A stretch of DNA of 40,642 bases from Actinomycetota bacterium (GCA_005888325.1 VAWU01000033.1:1-40642), one strand, 5' to 3'. Counted from the first letter of the stretch, positions 29,355 through 38,606 are shown. The notes: generated from the letters alone by a model not told the origin. A program made the numbers and translations.

Positions 29355-31604
29355 TCAGGTCGATCGAACTGCGTCCGGCAACGCGTCGCGCCATGCGCTC
29401 GTCGCGTCGGCGAGCGAGATGTCGACGAGACCCTCGATCACCAGGCGGTCGCCATGGGCGCGACCGATCTCGGTCACCGAGATGCCGGCCGCGACCGCCC
29501 GTGAGGTCACCGCGGCGACCTCTGCGCCCTCGACGCACGTCACGACGCGTGACGGCGACTCGGAGAACAGCGAGAGGTGGTCCGCCACACCCGTCACCTT
29601 GAACCCGACGCCCGAGCGCACCGCCATCTCCGCGAGCGCCACGCCGAGCCCGCCGTCGGACACGTCGTGAACGCCGGCGAGGCGTCTTTCGACGACGAGG
29701 GCGCGCACGAGCTCGAGCAGGGCGCGGTGACGCTCGAGGTCGAGGGTCGGAGGCACGCCACCATGATGGTCGTGCAGCTGCCACGCCCACGCGGAGCCCC
29801 CGAGCTCCGGCCGCGTCTCTCCCAGCAGAACGAGCGAGGTTCCGTCGACGAGAGCCGCGGGGGGCGGGCGGTGGTCGAGCCGGTCGATCAGACCGAGCAC
29901 ACCGACGACAGGCGTCGGGTCGATGTCGCGGCCGCGGCTCTCGTTGTAGAGGCTCACGTTGCCGCCGACCACGGGCAGGTTGAAGGCGCGACACGCCTCG
30001 GCCATGCCGTCGATCGCCTCCGCGAGCTGCCACATCACCTCGGGGTGCTCGGGGTTGCCGAAGTTGAGGCAGTTGACGAGCGCGACCGGGAGCGCGCCCG
30101 CGCACGCGACGTTCAACGCGGCTTCGGCCACGATCAGTGCCGTCCCCCGACGAGGGTCGAGCGCACACCAGCGGGCGTTGCCGTCGGTGCTGAGGGCCAT
30201 CGCCCGCGAGGACGGGCCCGCCAGGTCGGGCGCCTTCAGCCGGAGCACCGAAGCGTCGCCTCCCGGCCCTTCGACGGTGTTGAGGAACAGCTGGTGGTCG
30301 TACTGCGACCACACCCACGAGGTGTCGCTCAGCAGGCGGAGGAGATCGGTCGCGCAATCGACCGGAGCGGGCACGGCTCGCGCCGGGTCGTCGACGCGGC
30401 GGGCGTCGAGGTCGGCCGGGCGCCGGCGGGGCCGGTCGTACATCGGGGCGTCGTCGTGCAGGGTGGCGGCAGGCACCTCCGCGAGCACCTCGCCGTCCAT
30501 CCGGTCGAGGATCCGCAGCTGTCTCCCCGCGGTCACGGTGCCGACGACCGACGCGCGCACCTCCCAGCGCCGGCACAGGTCGAAGACGTCGTCGAGGTGC
30601 TCGGGCCGGATGATCGCCAGCATGCGTTCCTGGCTCTCGCTCGTCATCACCTCGAACGGCGCCATGCCGGGCTCCCGCTGGGGCACCTCGTCGACGTAGA
30701 CGTCCATACCGACGCCGCCGCGCGACGCCGTCTCGCTGGTCGCGCACGTCAGCCCCGCGCCTCCCAGGTCCTGGATGCCGACGACGAGCCCGGCGTCGTA
30801 CAGGGCGAGGCACGCCTCGATGAGCCGCTTCTCCTCGAAGGGGTCGCCCACCTGCACGCTCGGTCGCTTGGACTCCTCGTCGACGCCGGCCTTTCCGCCT
30901 CCGGCGGAGGTCGGGCTGCCGAAGCCGGCGGAGGCGAGCACGCTCACGCCGCCGATGCCGTCGCGACCGGTGGCCGAGCCGATTAGCACCGCGAGGTTGC
31001 CCGGCCCCGACGCCCTCCCGAGCACCAGGTTGTCGCGGGGCATCACGCCGACGCAGAGCACGTTGACGAGCGGGTTCTCCGCGTAGCACTCGTCGAATAC
31101 GACTTCGCCGCCGACCGTGGGCACGCCGACCGAGTTGCCGTAGCCCGAGATCCCGCTCACGACGCCCTCGAATATCCACCGGCTCCGGGGGTCGTCGAGG
31201 GGACCGAAGCGCAGCGCGTCCATCACCGCGATCGGCCGCGCCCCCATGGTGAAGATGTCACGCAGGATGCCTCCGACGCCCGTGGCCGCGCCCTGGTAGG
31301 GCTCCACCGCGGACGGGTGGTTGTGGCTCTCGATGCGGAGCGCGACGGCGATGCCGTCGCCGGCGTCGATCACACCGGCGTTCTCCCCTGGGCCCACGAG
31401 CACCCACGGCGCCTCCGTCGGCAGGCGTCTGAGGAGACCTTTCGACGACTTGTACGAGCAGTGCTCCGACCACATCACCGCGTACATCGCCAGCTCGAGC
31501 GGGTTGGGAAGGCGGCCGAGCAGTCGCTCGATGGCCGAAGCCTCGTCGTCGGTGAGGCCGAGAGCTCGGTGGATCGGGGGCTCGCTCGTGTGCTCGACAG
31601 CCAT
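29355..31604 (-). CDS. purL: Phosphoribosylformylglycinamidine synthase subunit PurL
   Basis: The 749-residue small-type PurL is the synthetase subunit that works with PurQ (glutaminase) and PurS. Visible motifs are MWSEHCSYKSSKGLL, RIESHNHPSAVEPYQGAATG, IGGVSVLASAGFGSP, LGGAGLTCATSE and GGNVSLYNES. The length fits the three-subunit form and not the 1300-residue fused enzyme. The ATG has GGAG directly before it and TACGGT eight bases upstream, a possible -10 box. A separate promoter is expected because a plus-strand gene lies between purL and purQ. Confidence 0.95.
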   Translation of the reverse strand: MAVEHTSEPPIHRALGLTDDEASAIERLLGRLPNPLELAMYAVMWSEHCSYKSSKGLLRRLPTEAPWVLVGPGENAGVIDAGDGIAVALRIESHNHPSAVEPYQGAATGVGGILRDIFTMGARPIAVMDALRFGPLDDPRSRWIFEGVVSGISGYGNSVGVPTVGGEVVFDECYAENPLVNVLCVGVMPRDNLVLGRASGPGNLAVLIGSATGRDGIGGVSVLASAGFGSPTSAGGGKAGVDEESKRPSVQVGDPFEEKRLIEACLALYDAGLVVGIQDLGGAGLTCATSETASRGGVGMDVYVDEVPQREPGMAPFEVMTSESQERMLAIIRPEHLDDVFDLCRRWEVRASVVGTVTAGRQLRILDRMDGEVLAEVPAATLHDDAPMYDRPRRRPADLDARRVDDPARAVPAPVDCATDLLRLLSDTSWVWSQYDHQLFLNTVEGPGGDASVLRLKAPDLAGPSSRAMALSTDGNARWCALDPRRGTALIVAEAALNVACAGALPVALVNCLNFGNPEHPEVMWQLAEAIDGMAEACRAFNLPVVGGNVSLYNESRGRDIDPTPVVGVLGLIDRLDHRPPPAALVDGTSLVLLGETRPELGGSAWAWQLHDHHGGVPPTLDLERHRALLELVRALVVERRLAGVHDVSDGGLGVALAEMAVRSGVGFKVTGVADHLSLFSESPSRVVTCVEGAEVAAVTSRAVAAGISVTEIGRAHGDRLVIEGLVDISLADATSAWRDALPDAVRST

Positions 31605-31729
31605 CTCCGCTCACCGTAGCCGGACGCGGAGACCGGCAATGACCCCTTGCGCTCGACCGATTCTCGCCCTAAATGGGCCCGCGACTGACGGAGTTGTCAT
31701 CGATACGCGGAGGCGGCAGACTCACCACA
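31605..31729. promoter_or_regulatory. Divergent purL / hypothetical gene control region
   Basis: The 125-bp gap holds the purL -10-like hexamer TACGGT (31618-31613, minus strand). On the plus strand it holds a possible -35 TTGTCA (31694-31699) and GGAGG (31709-31713). A small GCCC-TAAAT-GGGC hairpin lies in the middle. No purine riboswitch core was recognised. Confidence 0.4.
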
Positions 31730-32152
31730 ATGTCTACGACGGAAAGACGCACCCGCTCGCCTATGTCGAACAGCCACAAGGCCGCGCTGGCCGAGGGTCG
31801 AGAACAGGGTCGGGCAGTCCGCCGTTACCTGGAGGCGCTCGAGGCCCACAAGCCGAAGCGAGGGCGCAAGCGCACCCCGGAATCGGTGCAAAAGCGGCTG
31901 ACCGTCATCGAGGAAAAGCTGCCGGACGTCGACCCCCTCAGCCGCCTCCAGTTGGTGCAGGAGCGCCTCAACCTCCAACGCGAGCTGGCGGCGGCGGATA
32001 CCACCGTCGACCTTTCGGCCCTCGAGGAGGAGTTCGTGGCCGCCGCCGGGCCCTACGGGCAGCGCAAGGGCATCTCCTACGCGGCTTGGCGGGAGGCCGG
32101 CGTCGACCCGTCGGTGCTGCGGCGGGCGGGGATCGGCCGGGCGGCCGGCTAG
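31730..32152 (+). CDS. Conserved actinobacterial hypothetical protein, charged helical
   Basis: About 140 residues from ATG 31730 (an ATG at 31763, beginning MSNSHKAALAEG, is also possible and fits homologues I recall better). The protein is highly charged and helical, with a basic patch KPKRGRKRTPESVQKR, a coiled-coil-like middle (EEKLPDVDPLSRLQLVQERL) and the C-terminal RKGISYAAWREAGVDPSVLRRAG. That C-terminal pattern resembles a short SAP-like or DNA-binding helical pair. It is known to me only as a conserved protein of unknown function. It sits between purL and purQ on the opposite strand and overlaps the purQ end by 4 bp. Confidence 0.72.
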   Translation: MSTTERRTRSPMSNSHKAALAEGREQGRAVRRYLEALEAHKPKRGRKRTPESVQKRLTVIEEKLPDVDPLSRLQLVQERLNLQRELAAADTTVDLSALEEEFVAAAGPYGQRKGISYAAWREAGVDPSVLRRAGIGRAAG

Positions 32153-32853
32153 CCGACCGCGTCGAGGGCGCGGTGCGGCGCGGAGCGGCCTGAAGCGGCC
32201 GCGAGCAGCGACCGCAGCATCGGGACCCCGTCCGACGAGCCGAGGAGTGCATCAGAGGCGCGTTCCGGGTGCGGCATGAGCCCGACGACGTTGCGGCCGG
32301 CGGAGCAGATTCCGGCGATGTCGTCGATCGAGCCGTTGGGATTGTCGAGATAGCGCAGGATCACGCGGTCCTCACCCCGTAGTTCGGCCAGGGTCTCGGT
32401 CGTGCACGTGTAATTGCCCTCAAAATGGTTGATCGGCACCCGCACGACATGACCGACAGCGGTCTCGGACGTGAGGATCGAGTCGGCGGACTCCACCCGC
32501 AACGACACCGTCGTGCAGAGGAACTTGAGGCCGCGATTCTTCTGCAAGGCGCCGGGCAACAGCCCCGCTTCGGTGAGCACCTGGAACCCGTTGCAGATGC
32601 CGACCACCGGGCCCCCGTCGGCGGCGAAGGCGCTCACGGCCGTCATCACGGGCGAGAAACGGGCGAGCGCGCCCGGGCGCAGGTAGTCACCGTGGGCGAA
32701 GCCCCCGGGCAGGACGACCGCGTCGACGTCGCCGAGAACGCGGTCGCCGTGCCACACGATGCGTGCGTCGCCGCCGAGCCGCCGGATCGCCTCGATCACG
32801 TCGTGCTCGCAGTTCGAACCGGGGAAGAGGACCACGCCAACACTCGCGGTCAT
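32149..32853 (-). CDS. purQ: Phosphoribosylformylglycinamidine synthase subunit PurQ
   Basis: The 234-residue class I glutamine amidotransferase supplies ammonia to PurL. The nucleophile is Cys87 (VVGICNGFQVL), and the His-Glu pair is in LMPHPERASD. FPGSNCEHDV and LPGGFAHGDYLRPGA are typical PurQ segments. Its ATG overlaps the end of purS by 4 bp. A short extension of about 20 residues follows the family core. Confidence 0.95.
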   Translation of the reverse strand: MTASVGVVLFPGSNCEHDVIEAIRRLGGDARIVWHGDRVLGDVDAVVLPGGFAHGDYLRPGALARFSPVMTAVSAFAADGGPVVGICNGFQVLTEAGLLPGALQKNRGLKFLCTTVSLRVESADSILTSETAVGHVVRVPINHFEGNYTCTTETLAELRGEDRVILRYLDNPNGSIDDIAGICSAGRNVVGLMPHPERASDALLGSSDGVPMLRSLLAAASGRSAPHRALDAVG

Positions 32854-33098
32854 GGTCCGACCGCCACGCTCGTCGCCTCGATCACCGGGTTGGCGAGAAG
32901 CCGCTGCGAGAGCGCCTCGGCGAGCTGGCGGGCCGACGACTCGTCGGGTGCCTCCACCGTGAAGCGGAACGCCTTGCCCACCTGCACGTCGTGGACACCC
33001 TCGAAGCCGAGCGCCGGGAGCGCGCGTTCGATGGTGGCGCCCTGGGGGTCGGCGATGCCGGGCCGCAGGCGCACCTCGACGAGCACGGGAAACCTCAC
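32850..33098 (-). CDS. purS: Phosphoribosylformylglycinamidine synthase subunit PurS
   Basis: The 82-residue PurS dimerises and bridges PurQ and PurL. VEVRLRPGIADPQGATIERA and VGKAFRFTVEA match the family, as does the length. The GTG at 33098 is chosen because it follows the purC stop by four bases and gives the normal N-terminus; an ATG 11 codons upstream would overlap purC. It overlaps purQ. Confidence 0.92.
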   Translation of the reverse strand: MRFPVLVEVRLRPGIADPQGATIERALPALGFEGVHDVQVGKAFRFTVEAPDESSARQLAEALSQRLLANPVIEATSVAVGP

Positions 33099-33102
33099 GC
33101 GC

Positions 33103-33984
33103 TCACTCTCCCACGCCGTACCATTCGGCAAAGGCCTTTCCGGTGATGCGCTCGTACGCGGTGACGTAGCGCTGCCGCGACGCGTCGACGATTGCGCCGG
33201 GCAGGTGCGGCGGCGGCGGCTTCTTGTCCCAACCCTCTGCCTCGAGCCAGTCGCGCACCGGCTGCTTGTCGAACGACGGGGGTGTGGTACCGGGCTCCCA
33301 CTCGTCCGCGGGCCAGAAGCGCGAGGAGTCGGGCGTGAGCACCTCGTCGCAGATGGCGAGTCTGCCGTCGATCAGGCCGAGCTCGAACTTGGTGTCGGCG
33401 ATCAGGATGCCCCGCGCCGCCGCCCACGCCGCGCCCCGCGCGTAGGCGGCCAGCGAGATGTCGCGCGCCGAGGCCGCAAGGTCGGCTCCCACGATCGCGA
33501 CCGCGGCGTCGAAGGTGATGTTCTCGTCGTGGCCCGCGTCGGACTTCGTCGACGGGGTGAACACCGGCTCGGGCAGCGCCTCCGACTCGCGCATGCCGTC
33601 GGGGAGCGGCGTTCCGTGCATCGTGCCCGACGCCCGGTACTCCTTCCACGCCGACCCCGAGAGGTAGCCGCGCACGATGCACTCGATCTTCAGCATCTCT
33701 GCCCGGCGCACGAGCATCCCCCGGCCCGCCACACCCTCGATGTCGTCCGCGCCGGCGGGGAAGTCGCCCGGATCGACGCTCACGAGGTGGCTGGGCGCGA
33801 CGTCGGCCAGCTGGTCGAGCCAGAAGGCGGTGATGGCCGTGAGCACTCGACCCTTGTCGGGCACCGGCTCGGGCATGACCACGTCGAAAGCGGAGATGCG
33901 GTCGGACGCGACCATCAGCAGATGCCGCTCGTCGACCTCGTAGATGTCGCGCACCTTCCCGCGATATGTGTGTTTAAGCGTCAT
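33103..33984 (-). CDS. purC: SAICAR synthase
   Basis: The 293-residue enzyme joins CAIR with aspartate. Family features are YRGKVRDIYEV, VASDRISAFDVVMPEPVPDKG, KIECIVRGYLSGSAW, TKFELGL and DEVLTPDSSRFWP. The length is of the longer eukaryote/actinobacterial type. The ATG at 33984 overlaps the purB stop by 4 bp. The product is passed to PurB, encoded directly upstream. Confidence 0.95.
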   Translation of the reverse strand: MTLKHTYRGKVRDIYEVDERHLLMVASDRISAFDVVMPEPVPDKGRVLTAITAFWLDQLADVAPSHLVSVDPGDFPAGADDIEGVAGRGMLVRRAEMLKIECIVRGYLSGSAWKEYRASGTMHGTPLPDGMRESEALPEPVFTPSTKSDAGHDENITFDAAVAIVGADLAASARDISLAAYARGAAWAAARGILIADTKFELGLIDGRLAICDEVLTPDSSRFWPADEWEPGTTPPSFDKQPVRDWLEAEGWDKKPPPPHLPGAIVDASRQRYVTAYERITGKAFAEWYGVGE

Positions 33985-35285
33985 TCGACCTCCTCGATGG
34001 CCTCGAACACGGATCCGACATTTCGCAGCGCCCGCTCGAGGCTGAACGCCTCGTCGAGCTGCTCGGCGGTCAGCGGCACCCGCCCGTCGGCCTCGAGCAG
34101 TGACCGGAACGACCGGTCGCTCTCCCACGCGGCCGTCGCCACCTCCTGGACGACCCGGTACGCGTCGTCGCGGGAGAGCCCCGCCGCGACGAGCGCGAGG
34201 AGCACAGGCTGGCTGAACACCAGGCCGTGGGATCGTCCGATGTTGTCGAGCATGCGCTCGGGGTACACGCGCATGCCTTCGACCACGTCACGCATCTTCG
34301 CCAGCATGTAGTCGGCGAGGAGCGACGAGTCGGGCAGGACCACGCGCTCGACCGACGAATGGGAGATGTCACGCTCGTGCCAGAGCGCCACGTCCTCGAG
34401 CCCGGGCGCGACGTTCGCGCGCAGCACGCGCGCCAGGCCCGTCAGCCGCTCGCACGTGATCGGGTTGCGCTTGTGGGGCATGGCCGAGCTGCCCTTCTGC
34501 CCGGCCCGAAACGGCTCTTCGACCTCGCGGACCTCGGTGCGCTGAAGATGACGCACCTCGGTGGCGAACTGCTCGACCGACGCTCCCGCGCACGCGCACG
34601 CCCAGAGGTACTCGGCGTGACGGTCGCGGGCGATTACCTGGCTCGCGGGCACGGGTGTGAGTCCGAGCGCCTCGCACACCCGTCGCTCGACCTGCGGGTC
34701 GATGTTGGAGTACGTGCCCACCGCGCCCGAGAGCTTGCCCACGGCCACCGCGTCGCGCGCCCGCCGCAGACGCGTGCGGTCGCGGTCGGCCTGAAGGCAC
34801 CACAGCGCGAGCTTGGCTCCGAAGGTGGTCGGCTCCGCGTGCACACCGTGGGTGCGACCGACCATCGGCGTGGACCGGAACTCGATGGCCCGGCGCTTGA
34901 GCGTGGCGACCAGCTCGCCGCCGGCCCGCACCAGCAGGTCGGCTGCCTCGGTGAGGGTGGCGCACTGCGCGGTGTCGACCACGTCGCTCGACGTCAGCCC
35001 GTGGTGGACCCACTTGCCGGCGGGGGGGCCGATGGCCGTCTGGACGACGTCGACGAACGCCGCCAAGTCGTGGTCGGTCACCCGCTCGCGCTCGGCCACC
35101 GCGGCGACGAAGGCGGGCGTGACCTCCGGGGCGCGCTCCCGGATGGCCTTGGCGTCGTCCTCCGGGACCACCCCCACCGATGCGAGCGCCTCCGCCACGA
35201 GCACCTCGACCTCCAGCCACCGGGCCAGGCGGGCCTCGTCGGTGAACAGGGCGGCCATCTCGGGACGTGCGTACCGGGGGATCAC
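33981..35285 (-). CDS. purB: Adenylosuccinate lyase
   Basis: The 434-residue fumarase-superfamily enzyme acts twice, on SAICAR and on adenylosuccinate. The signature GQKGSSAMPHKRNPI with the mobile catalytic Ser loop is present, plus TSSDVVDTAQ and MVGRTHGVHAEPTTFG. The GTG at 35285 (M-I-P-R-Y-A-R-P) is chosen: it gives the usual N-terminus and has GGGAG about ten bases upstream, whereas a TTG five codons earlier also exists. The stop overlaps purC. It is divergent from a small Cys-rich gene. Confidence 0.95.
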   Translation of the reverse strand: MIPRYARPEMAALFTDEARLARWLEVEVLVAEALASVGVVPEDDAKAIRERAPEVTPAFVAAVAERERVTDHDLAAFVDVVQTAIGPPAGKWVHHGLTSSDVVDTAQCATLTEAADLLVRAGGELVATLKRRAIEFRSTPMVGRTHGVHAEPTTFGAKLALWCLQADRDRTRLRRARDAVAVGKLSGAVGTYSNIDPQVERRVCEALGLTPVPASQVIARDRHAEYLWACACAGASVEQFATEVRHLQRTEVREVEEPFRAGQKGSSAMPHKRNPITCERLTGLARVLRANVAPGLEDVALWHERDISHSSVERVVLPDSSLLADYMLAKMRDVVEGMRVYPERMLDNIGRSHGLVFSQPVLLALVAAGLSRDDAYRVVQEVATAAWESDRSFRSLLEADGRVPLTAEQLDEAFSLERALRNVGSVFEAIEEVE

Positions 35286-35327
35286 CCGTCCCACTCCCAA
35301 AAGGGGTCAAATGAGGCAAGTGACCCA

Positions 35328-35356
35328 TTGGACACGGAGAGTGGGCGCCTTACCCT
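35328..35356 (+). promoter_or_regulatory. Promoter of the small Cys-rich gene
   Basis: TTGGAC (35328-35333) and TACCCT (35351-35356) are 17 bp apart, a good sigma-70-type arrangement. GAGGA stands shortly before the ATG at 35390. The purB promoter must share this 104-bp intergenic region. Confidence 0.55.
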
Positions 35357-35389
35357 CGTACGAGACCCCCCGAGCCAGCGAGGACCACG

Positions 35390-35572
35390 ATGGGCAAGTG
35401 TTTCAAGCACATCTTCGACGACGCGGTCGGCGCCTGCCGCACCTGCCAGAACGGCTTCTGTGAGATGTGCCTCGTGTACGCGAAGGGCCCCAAGAAGCCG
35501 CCCTACTGCGTGCCCTGTGCCCTCGTGGCGGCCGGCGTGCGCCACACGCAACGCGGCCTCGTGCGGAACTGA
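35390..35572 (+). CDS. Small Cys-rich B-box-like zinc protein
   Basis: The 60-residue protein has Cys/His pairs CFKH (4-7), CRTC (16-19), CEMC (24-27) and CVPC (about 40-43), a spacing like a B-box or double zinc ribbon. Similar short proteins occur in actinobacteria, sometimes as modules before membrane domains; this one stands alone. It has a clear Shine-Dalgarno site (GAGGA) and a good promoter. Placement inside the purine cluster but on the opposite strand suggests independent expression. The function is unknown; zinc binding is inferred. Confidence 0.78.
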   Translation: MGKCFKHIFDDAVGACRTCQNGFCEMCLVYAKGPKKPPYCVPCALVAAGVRHTQRGLVRN

Positions 35573-35575
35573 CAC

Positions 35576-36025
35576 CTAGCGCGCCGCCAGCCGGCGGCGG
35601 CGCTCGGCGAGCTGCTCGGCCAGATCCGCGTCGGAGATGGCGAGCATCTGCACGACGAGCAGCGCGGCGTTGAGCGCCCCGTCAATGGCGACGGTGGCCA
35701 CCGGGATCTCTCTCGGCATCTGCACGGTCGAGTAGAGCGCGTCGACACCGTTCAGCGCGCCCCCGGACAGCGGCACCCCGACGACCGGCAGCGTGGTCTG
35801 GGCGGCCACCGCTCCGGCCAGGTGGGCCGCCATCCCCGCCGCGCAGATGAGCGCGACGTAACCCTGCTCGCGCGCCGAACGGGCGAGCGCGGCGACGTCG
35901 TCGGGCGTGCGGTGGGCCGAGAGCACCCGTTCATCGACCTCGAGGCCGAACTCCCCGAGCGTGGCGACGGCCGGCGCCATCTTCTCGCGATCGTTGGGCG
36001 AGCCCATCAGGACGGCGACCTTCAC
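35576..36025 (-). CDS. purE: N5-carboxyaminoimidazole ribonucleotide mutase-type PurE
   Basis: The 149-residue enzyme carboxylates or rearranges to CAIR. It shows GSPNDREKM at the phosphate loop, SAHRTP with catalytic His38, and PVVGVPLSGGALNGVDALYSTVQMP. The middle segment is CAAGMAAHLAG where the well-studied class I enzymes read GAGGAAHLPG, and GSPND replaces GSxSD. Whether it needs PurK (N5-CAIR) or uses CO2 directly cannot be decided here; no purK is present in the window. The ATG overlaps the purD stop by 4 bp. Confidence 0.93.
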   Translation of the reverse strand: MKVAVLMGSPNDREKMAPAVATLGEFGLEVDERVLSAHRTPDDVAALARSAREQGYVALICAAGMAAHLAGAVAAQTTLPVVGVPLSGGALNGVDALYSTVQMPREIPVATVAIDGALNAALLVVQMLAISDADLAEQLAERRRRLAAR

Positions 36026-37245
36026 GGCTCTTTGTTAGCAGCCGCGGCGGCGATGTCGGTGCGGAATTGCATACCCGGCCAGCTGATCCGCCCCACGGCC
36101 TCGTAGGCCCGTTCCCTCGCGGTCGTGAGCGTCGACGCACGCGCGATCACGTTCAGCACCCGGCCGCCCGCGGTGACCAGCTCACCGGCGCGCCCGCCCG
36201 CCCTCACACCCGCGCAGTACACGGTGACCCCGTCGAGCGCCTCGGCCGAGTCGATGCCGGTGATGAGGTCGCCCGCTCGCGGCGACTCCGGATAGCCCTC
36301 GACCGCCAGCACGACACAGACCGTGGCGTCGGGTACGAACGTCGGTGCCGTCTCCGTCCTCCCGTTGGCGGCCTCGGCGAGGATGGCCGCGAGGTCACAC
36401 GAGAGTCGGGGCAGCACGACCTGCGCCTCGGGATCGCCGAAGCGCACGTTGAACTCGATGACCTTCAGCCCGTCGGGGGTGCGCATCAGACCGGCGTAGA
36501 GCACACCCCGATAGTCGATGTCGCGTTTCCGCAACGCTTCCAACGTGGGCTCGACCGCCACCTCGACCACCATCTCCAGGTCGATGCCCGGCACCGGTGA
36601 GAACGCACCCATGCCGCCCGTGTTGGGCCCCGCGTCACCGTCGCCCACCCGCTTGAAGTCCTGGGCAGGGGCAAGGGGCACGCCCCGGTCGCCGTCACAG
36701 ACGCACAGCACCGACAGCTCGGGGCCGGTGAGGCCTTCCTCGACCACCACCCGCCGGCCCGCGGGGCCGAACGAGGCGCCCGACAGCTTGGCGCGCACGT
36801 CGTCGGCCGCCTCGTCGAGCGACTCGGTGACGAACACGCCCTTGCCGGCCGCGAGCCCGTCGGTCTTGACCACGTAGAGGCCGGGCAGCGTACGCAGATA
36901 CGCGAGCGCGGGCTCGACCTCGGTGAACGCGCGGTGGCGCGCGGTCGGCACACCGGCCTCGGCGAGCACCTCCTTCATCCATGCCTTCGACCCCTCGAGC
37001 CGCGCCCCGTCGGCACCCGGCCCGAACACGTGCTTTCCCTGCGCCCGCAGCCGGTCGGCCAGCCCGTCGACCAACGGCGCCTCCGGCCCGACGACGAACA
37101 GCTCGGCGTCGACCTCCTCCGGCGGTGTGGCCGTCGAGTCGGGGATGCCTGCGTTGCCCGGCGTGACCACGACGTCGGCGGTCCGTCCGAGCACGTCGGC
37201 AAGCGCGTGCTCACGTCCGCCGCTGCCGACGACGCAGACCCTCAT
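36022..37245 (-). CDS. purD: Phosphoribosylamine-glycine ligase
   Basis: The 407-residue ATP-grasp enzyme makes GAR, the second purine step. MRVCVVGSGGREHALADVL is the typical start, followed by VVKTDGLAAGKGVFV, GPNTGGMGAFSP and VIEFNVRFGDPEAQVVLPRL. All main ATP-grasp and glycine-binding segments are present. The start ATG lies seven bases after the purA stop. It overlaps purE at its end. Confidence 0.95.
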   Translation of the reverse strand: MRVCVVGSGGREHALADVLGRTADVVVTPGNAGIPDSTATPPEEVDAELFVVGPEAPLVDGLADRLRAQGKHVFGPGADGARLEGSKAWMKEVLAEAGVPTARHRAFTEVEPALAYLRTLPGLYVVKTDGLAAGKGVFVTESLDEAADDVRAKLSGASFGPAGRRVVVEEGLTGPELSVLCVCDGDRGVPLAPAQDFKRVGDGDAGPNTGGMGAFSPVPGIDLEMVVEVAVEPTLEALRKRDIDYRGVLYAGLMRTPDGLKVIEFNVRFGDPEAQVVLPRLSCDLAAILAEAANGRTETAPTFVPDATVCVVLAVEGYPESPRAGDLITGIDSAEALDGVTVYCAGVRAGGRAGELVTAGGRVLNVIARASTLTTARERAYEAVGRISWPGMQFRTDIAAAAANKEP

Positions 37246-37252
37246 CGCCGCT

Positions 37253-38533
37253 TCATGCTGCGAAGTGGACGAACTGCTCCCGGCCGGGGCCGACCCCGAC
37301 CAGGCTGACCGGCACGCCGGCCTGTGCGGCGAGGAACTCGACGTAGTCGCGCGCGGCCTGAGGCAGGTCGGCAAGCGACGTCGCCTCCGTGAGGTCGGCA
37401 TGCCAACCCGGTAGCTCCTCGTAGATCGGTGTGACCTTGTGCAGCACCGACTGGTGGTAGGGCACGTGCTCGTAGCGCTCGCCGTCGGCCTCGTAGGCAA
37501 CGCACACCTTCAGCGTGTCGAACACGTCGAGCACGTCGAGCTTCGTCAGCGCGACCTCGGTGAGGCTGTTGAGCCGGACCGCGTGCCGCAACATGACCGC
37601 GTCGAACCAGCCGGTGCGCCGGCGTCGACCGGTGTTGGTGCCGAACTCGTGGCCTCGCTCGACGAGCAGTTCACCCTGCTCGTCGAACAGCTCGGTCGGG
37701 AACGGCCCCGCGCCGACGCGCGTCACGTACGCCTTGGCGATCCCGATGATGCGCTGGATGTCGCGTGGGCCGACGCCGGCGCCCGTGCAAGCGCCTCCCG
37801 CACACGGGTTCGACGACGTGACGAACGGATACGTGCCCTGGTCGAGGTCGAGGAACGTGGCTTGCGCGCCCTCGAACAGCACGTGCTGGCCCGCCTCGAG
37901 CGCCCGGTGCACCAGGTCGACGGTGTCGGAGATCATCGGCTCGATGCGCGGCGCCAGCTCTTCGAGGTACTGCGCGGCGATGTCGTCGGCGCGCAGCGCG
38001 AGGCGGTTGTACACCTTGGCGAGGATGAGGTTCTTCTCCTTCAGGACGACGTCGAGCTTCTCGCGGAAGATCTTCGGGTCGAGCAGGTCCTGTACGCGCA
38101 GGCCCACTCTCGCCGCCTTGTCCGCGTAGGCCGGGCCGATTCCCCGCTTCGTCGTGCCCAGCCGCGCCTTGCCCAGATAGCGCTCGGTCACCCGGTCGAG
38201 CTCCCGGTGGTACGGCATGATCAGGTGGGCGTTGCCGCTCACCCGCAACCGGCTGCAGTCGACGCCACGGGCGGTCAACATGTCGACCTCGTCGAGCAGC
38301 ACCCCGGGGTCGACCACCACGCCGTTTCCGATGACCGGGGTGATGAACGGATAGAGGACGCCGCTCGGGACGAGCTGGAGCGCGAACGCCTCACCGTCGA
38401 CGACGATGGTGTGCCCCGCGTTGTGGCCGCCCTGGTACCGGACGACCATCGACATCTCCTTGGCGAGGAGGTCGGTGAGCTTGCCCTTGCCCTCGTCGCC
38501 CCACTGGGTACCGACGACCACGGTTCCGGGCAC
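37253..38533 (-). CDS. purA: Adenylosuccinate synthetase
   Basis: The 426-residue GTP-dependent enzyme makes adenylosuccinate from IMP and aspartate. Signatures are [24 protein letters not shown], the Lys segment [40 protein letters not shown] (only the first part conserved is listed) and [15 protein letters not shown]. The start is GTG with GTAGGAG about seven bases upstream and a TATACT -10 box further up. It heads the minus-strand purA-purD-purE transcript. Confidence 0.95.
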   Translation of the reverse strand: MPGTVVVGTQWGDEGKGKLTDLLAKEMSMVVRYQGGHNAGHTIVVDGEAFALQLVPSGVLYPFITPVIGNGVVVDPGVLLDEVDMLTARGVDCSRLRVSGNAHLIMPYHRELDRVTERYLGKARLGTTKRGIGPAYADKAARVGLRVQDLLDPKIFREKLDVVLKEKNLILAKVYNRLALRADDIAAQYLEELAPRIEPMISDTVDLVHRALEAGQHVLFEGAQATFLDLDQGTYPFVTSSNPCAGGACTGAGVGPRDIQRIIGIAKAYVTRVGAGPFPTELFDEQGELLVERGHEFGTNTGRRRRTGWFDAVMLRHAVRLNSLTEVALTKLDVLDVFDTLKVCVAYEADGERYEHVPYHQSVLHKVTPIYEELPGWHADLTEATSLADLPQAARDYVEFLAAQAGVPVSLVGVGPGREQFVHFAA

Positions 38534-38571
38534 GCGCGTCTCCTACGGGAAAAACCTACAGCGGTCCGGTG

Positions 38572-38577
38572 AGTATA
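38572..38577 (-). promoter_or_regulatory. -10 box upstream of purA
   Basis: On the minus strand TATACT lies 38 bp before the purA GTG, with a short AT-rich stretch and an AGGAG ribosome site in between. No strong -35 was identified. It is the most likely promoter for purA-purD-purE. Confidence 0.5.
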
Positions 38578-38606
38578 GACGGCCCGGTTGCTCGAGTCGC
38601 GGGAAG

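Noticed and set aside
27850-31179. A single 1109-residue protein running through purF and into purL on the minus strand
   Set aside because: The upstream two thirds are Arg/Gly/Ala-rich out-of-frame translation of purL. The real PurF begins at 29310 with its propeptide and catalytic Cys.
31605-31729. Purine riboswitch before purL
   Set aside because: No conserved three-way-junction core sequence could be found, and the gap to the likely -10 box leaves no room for a leader.
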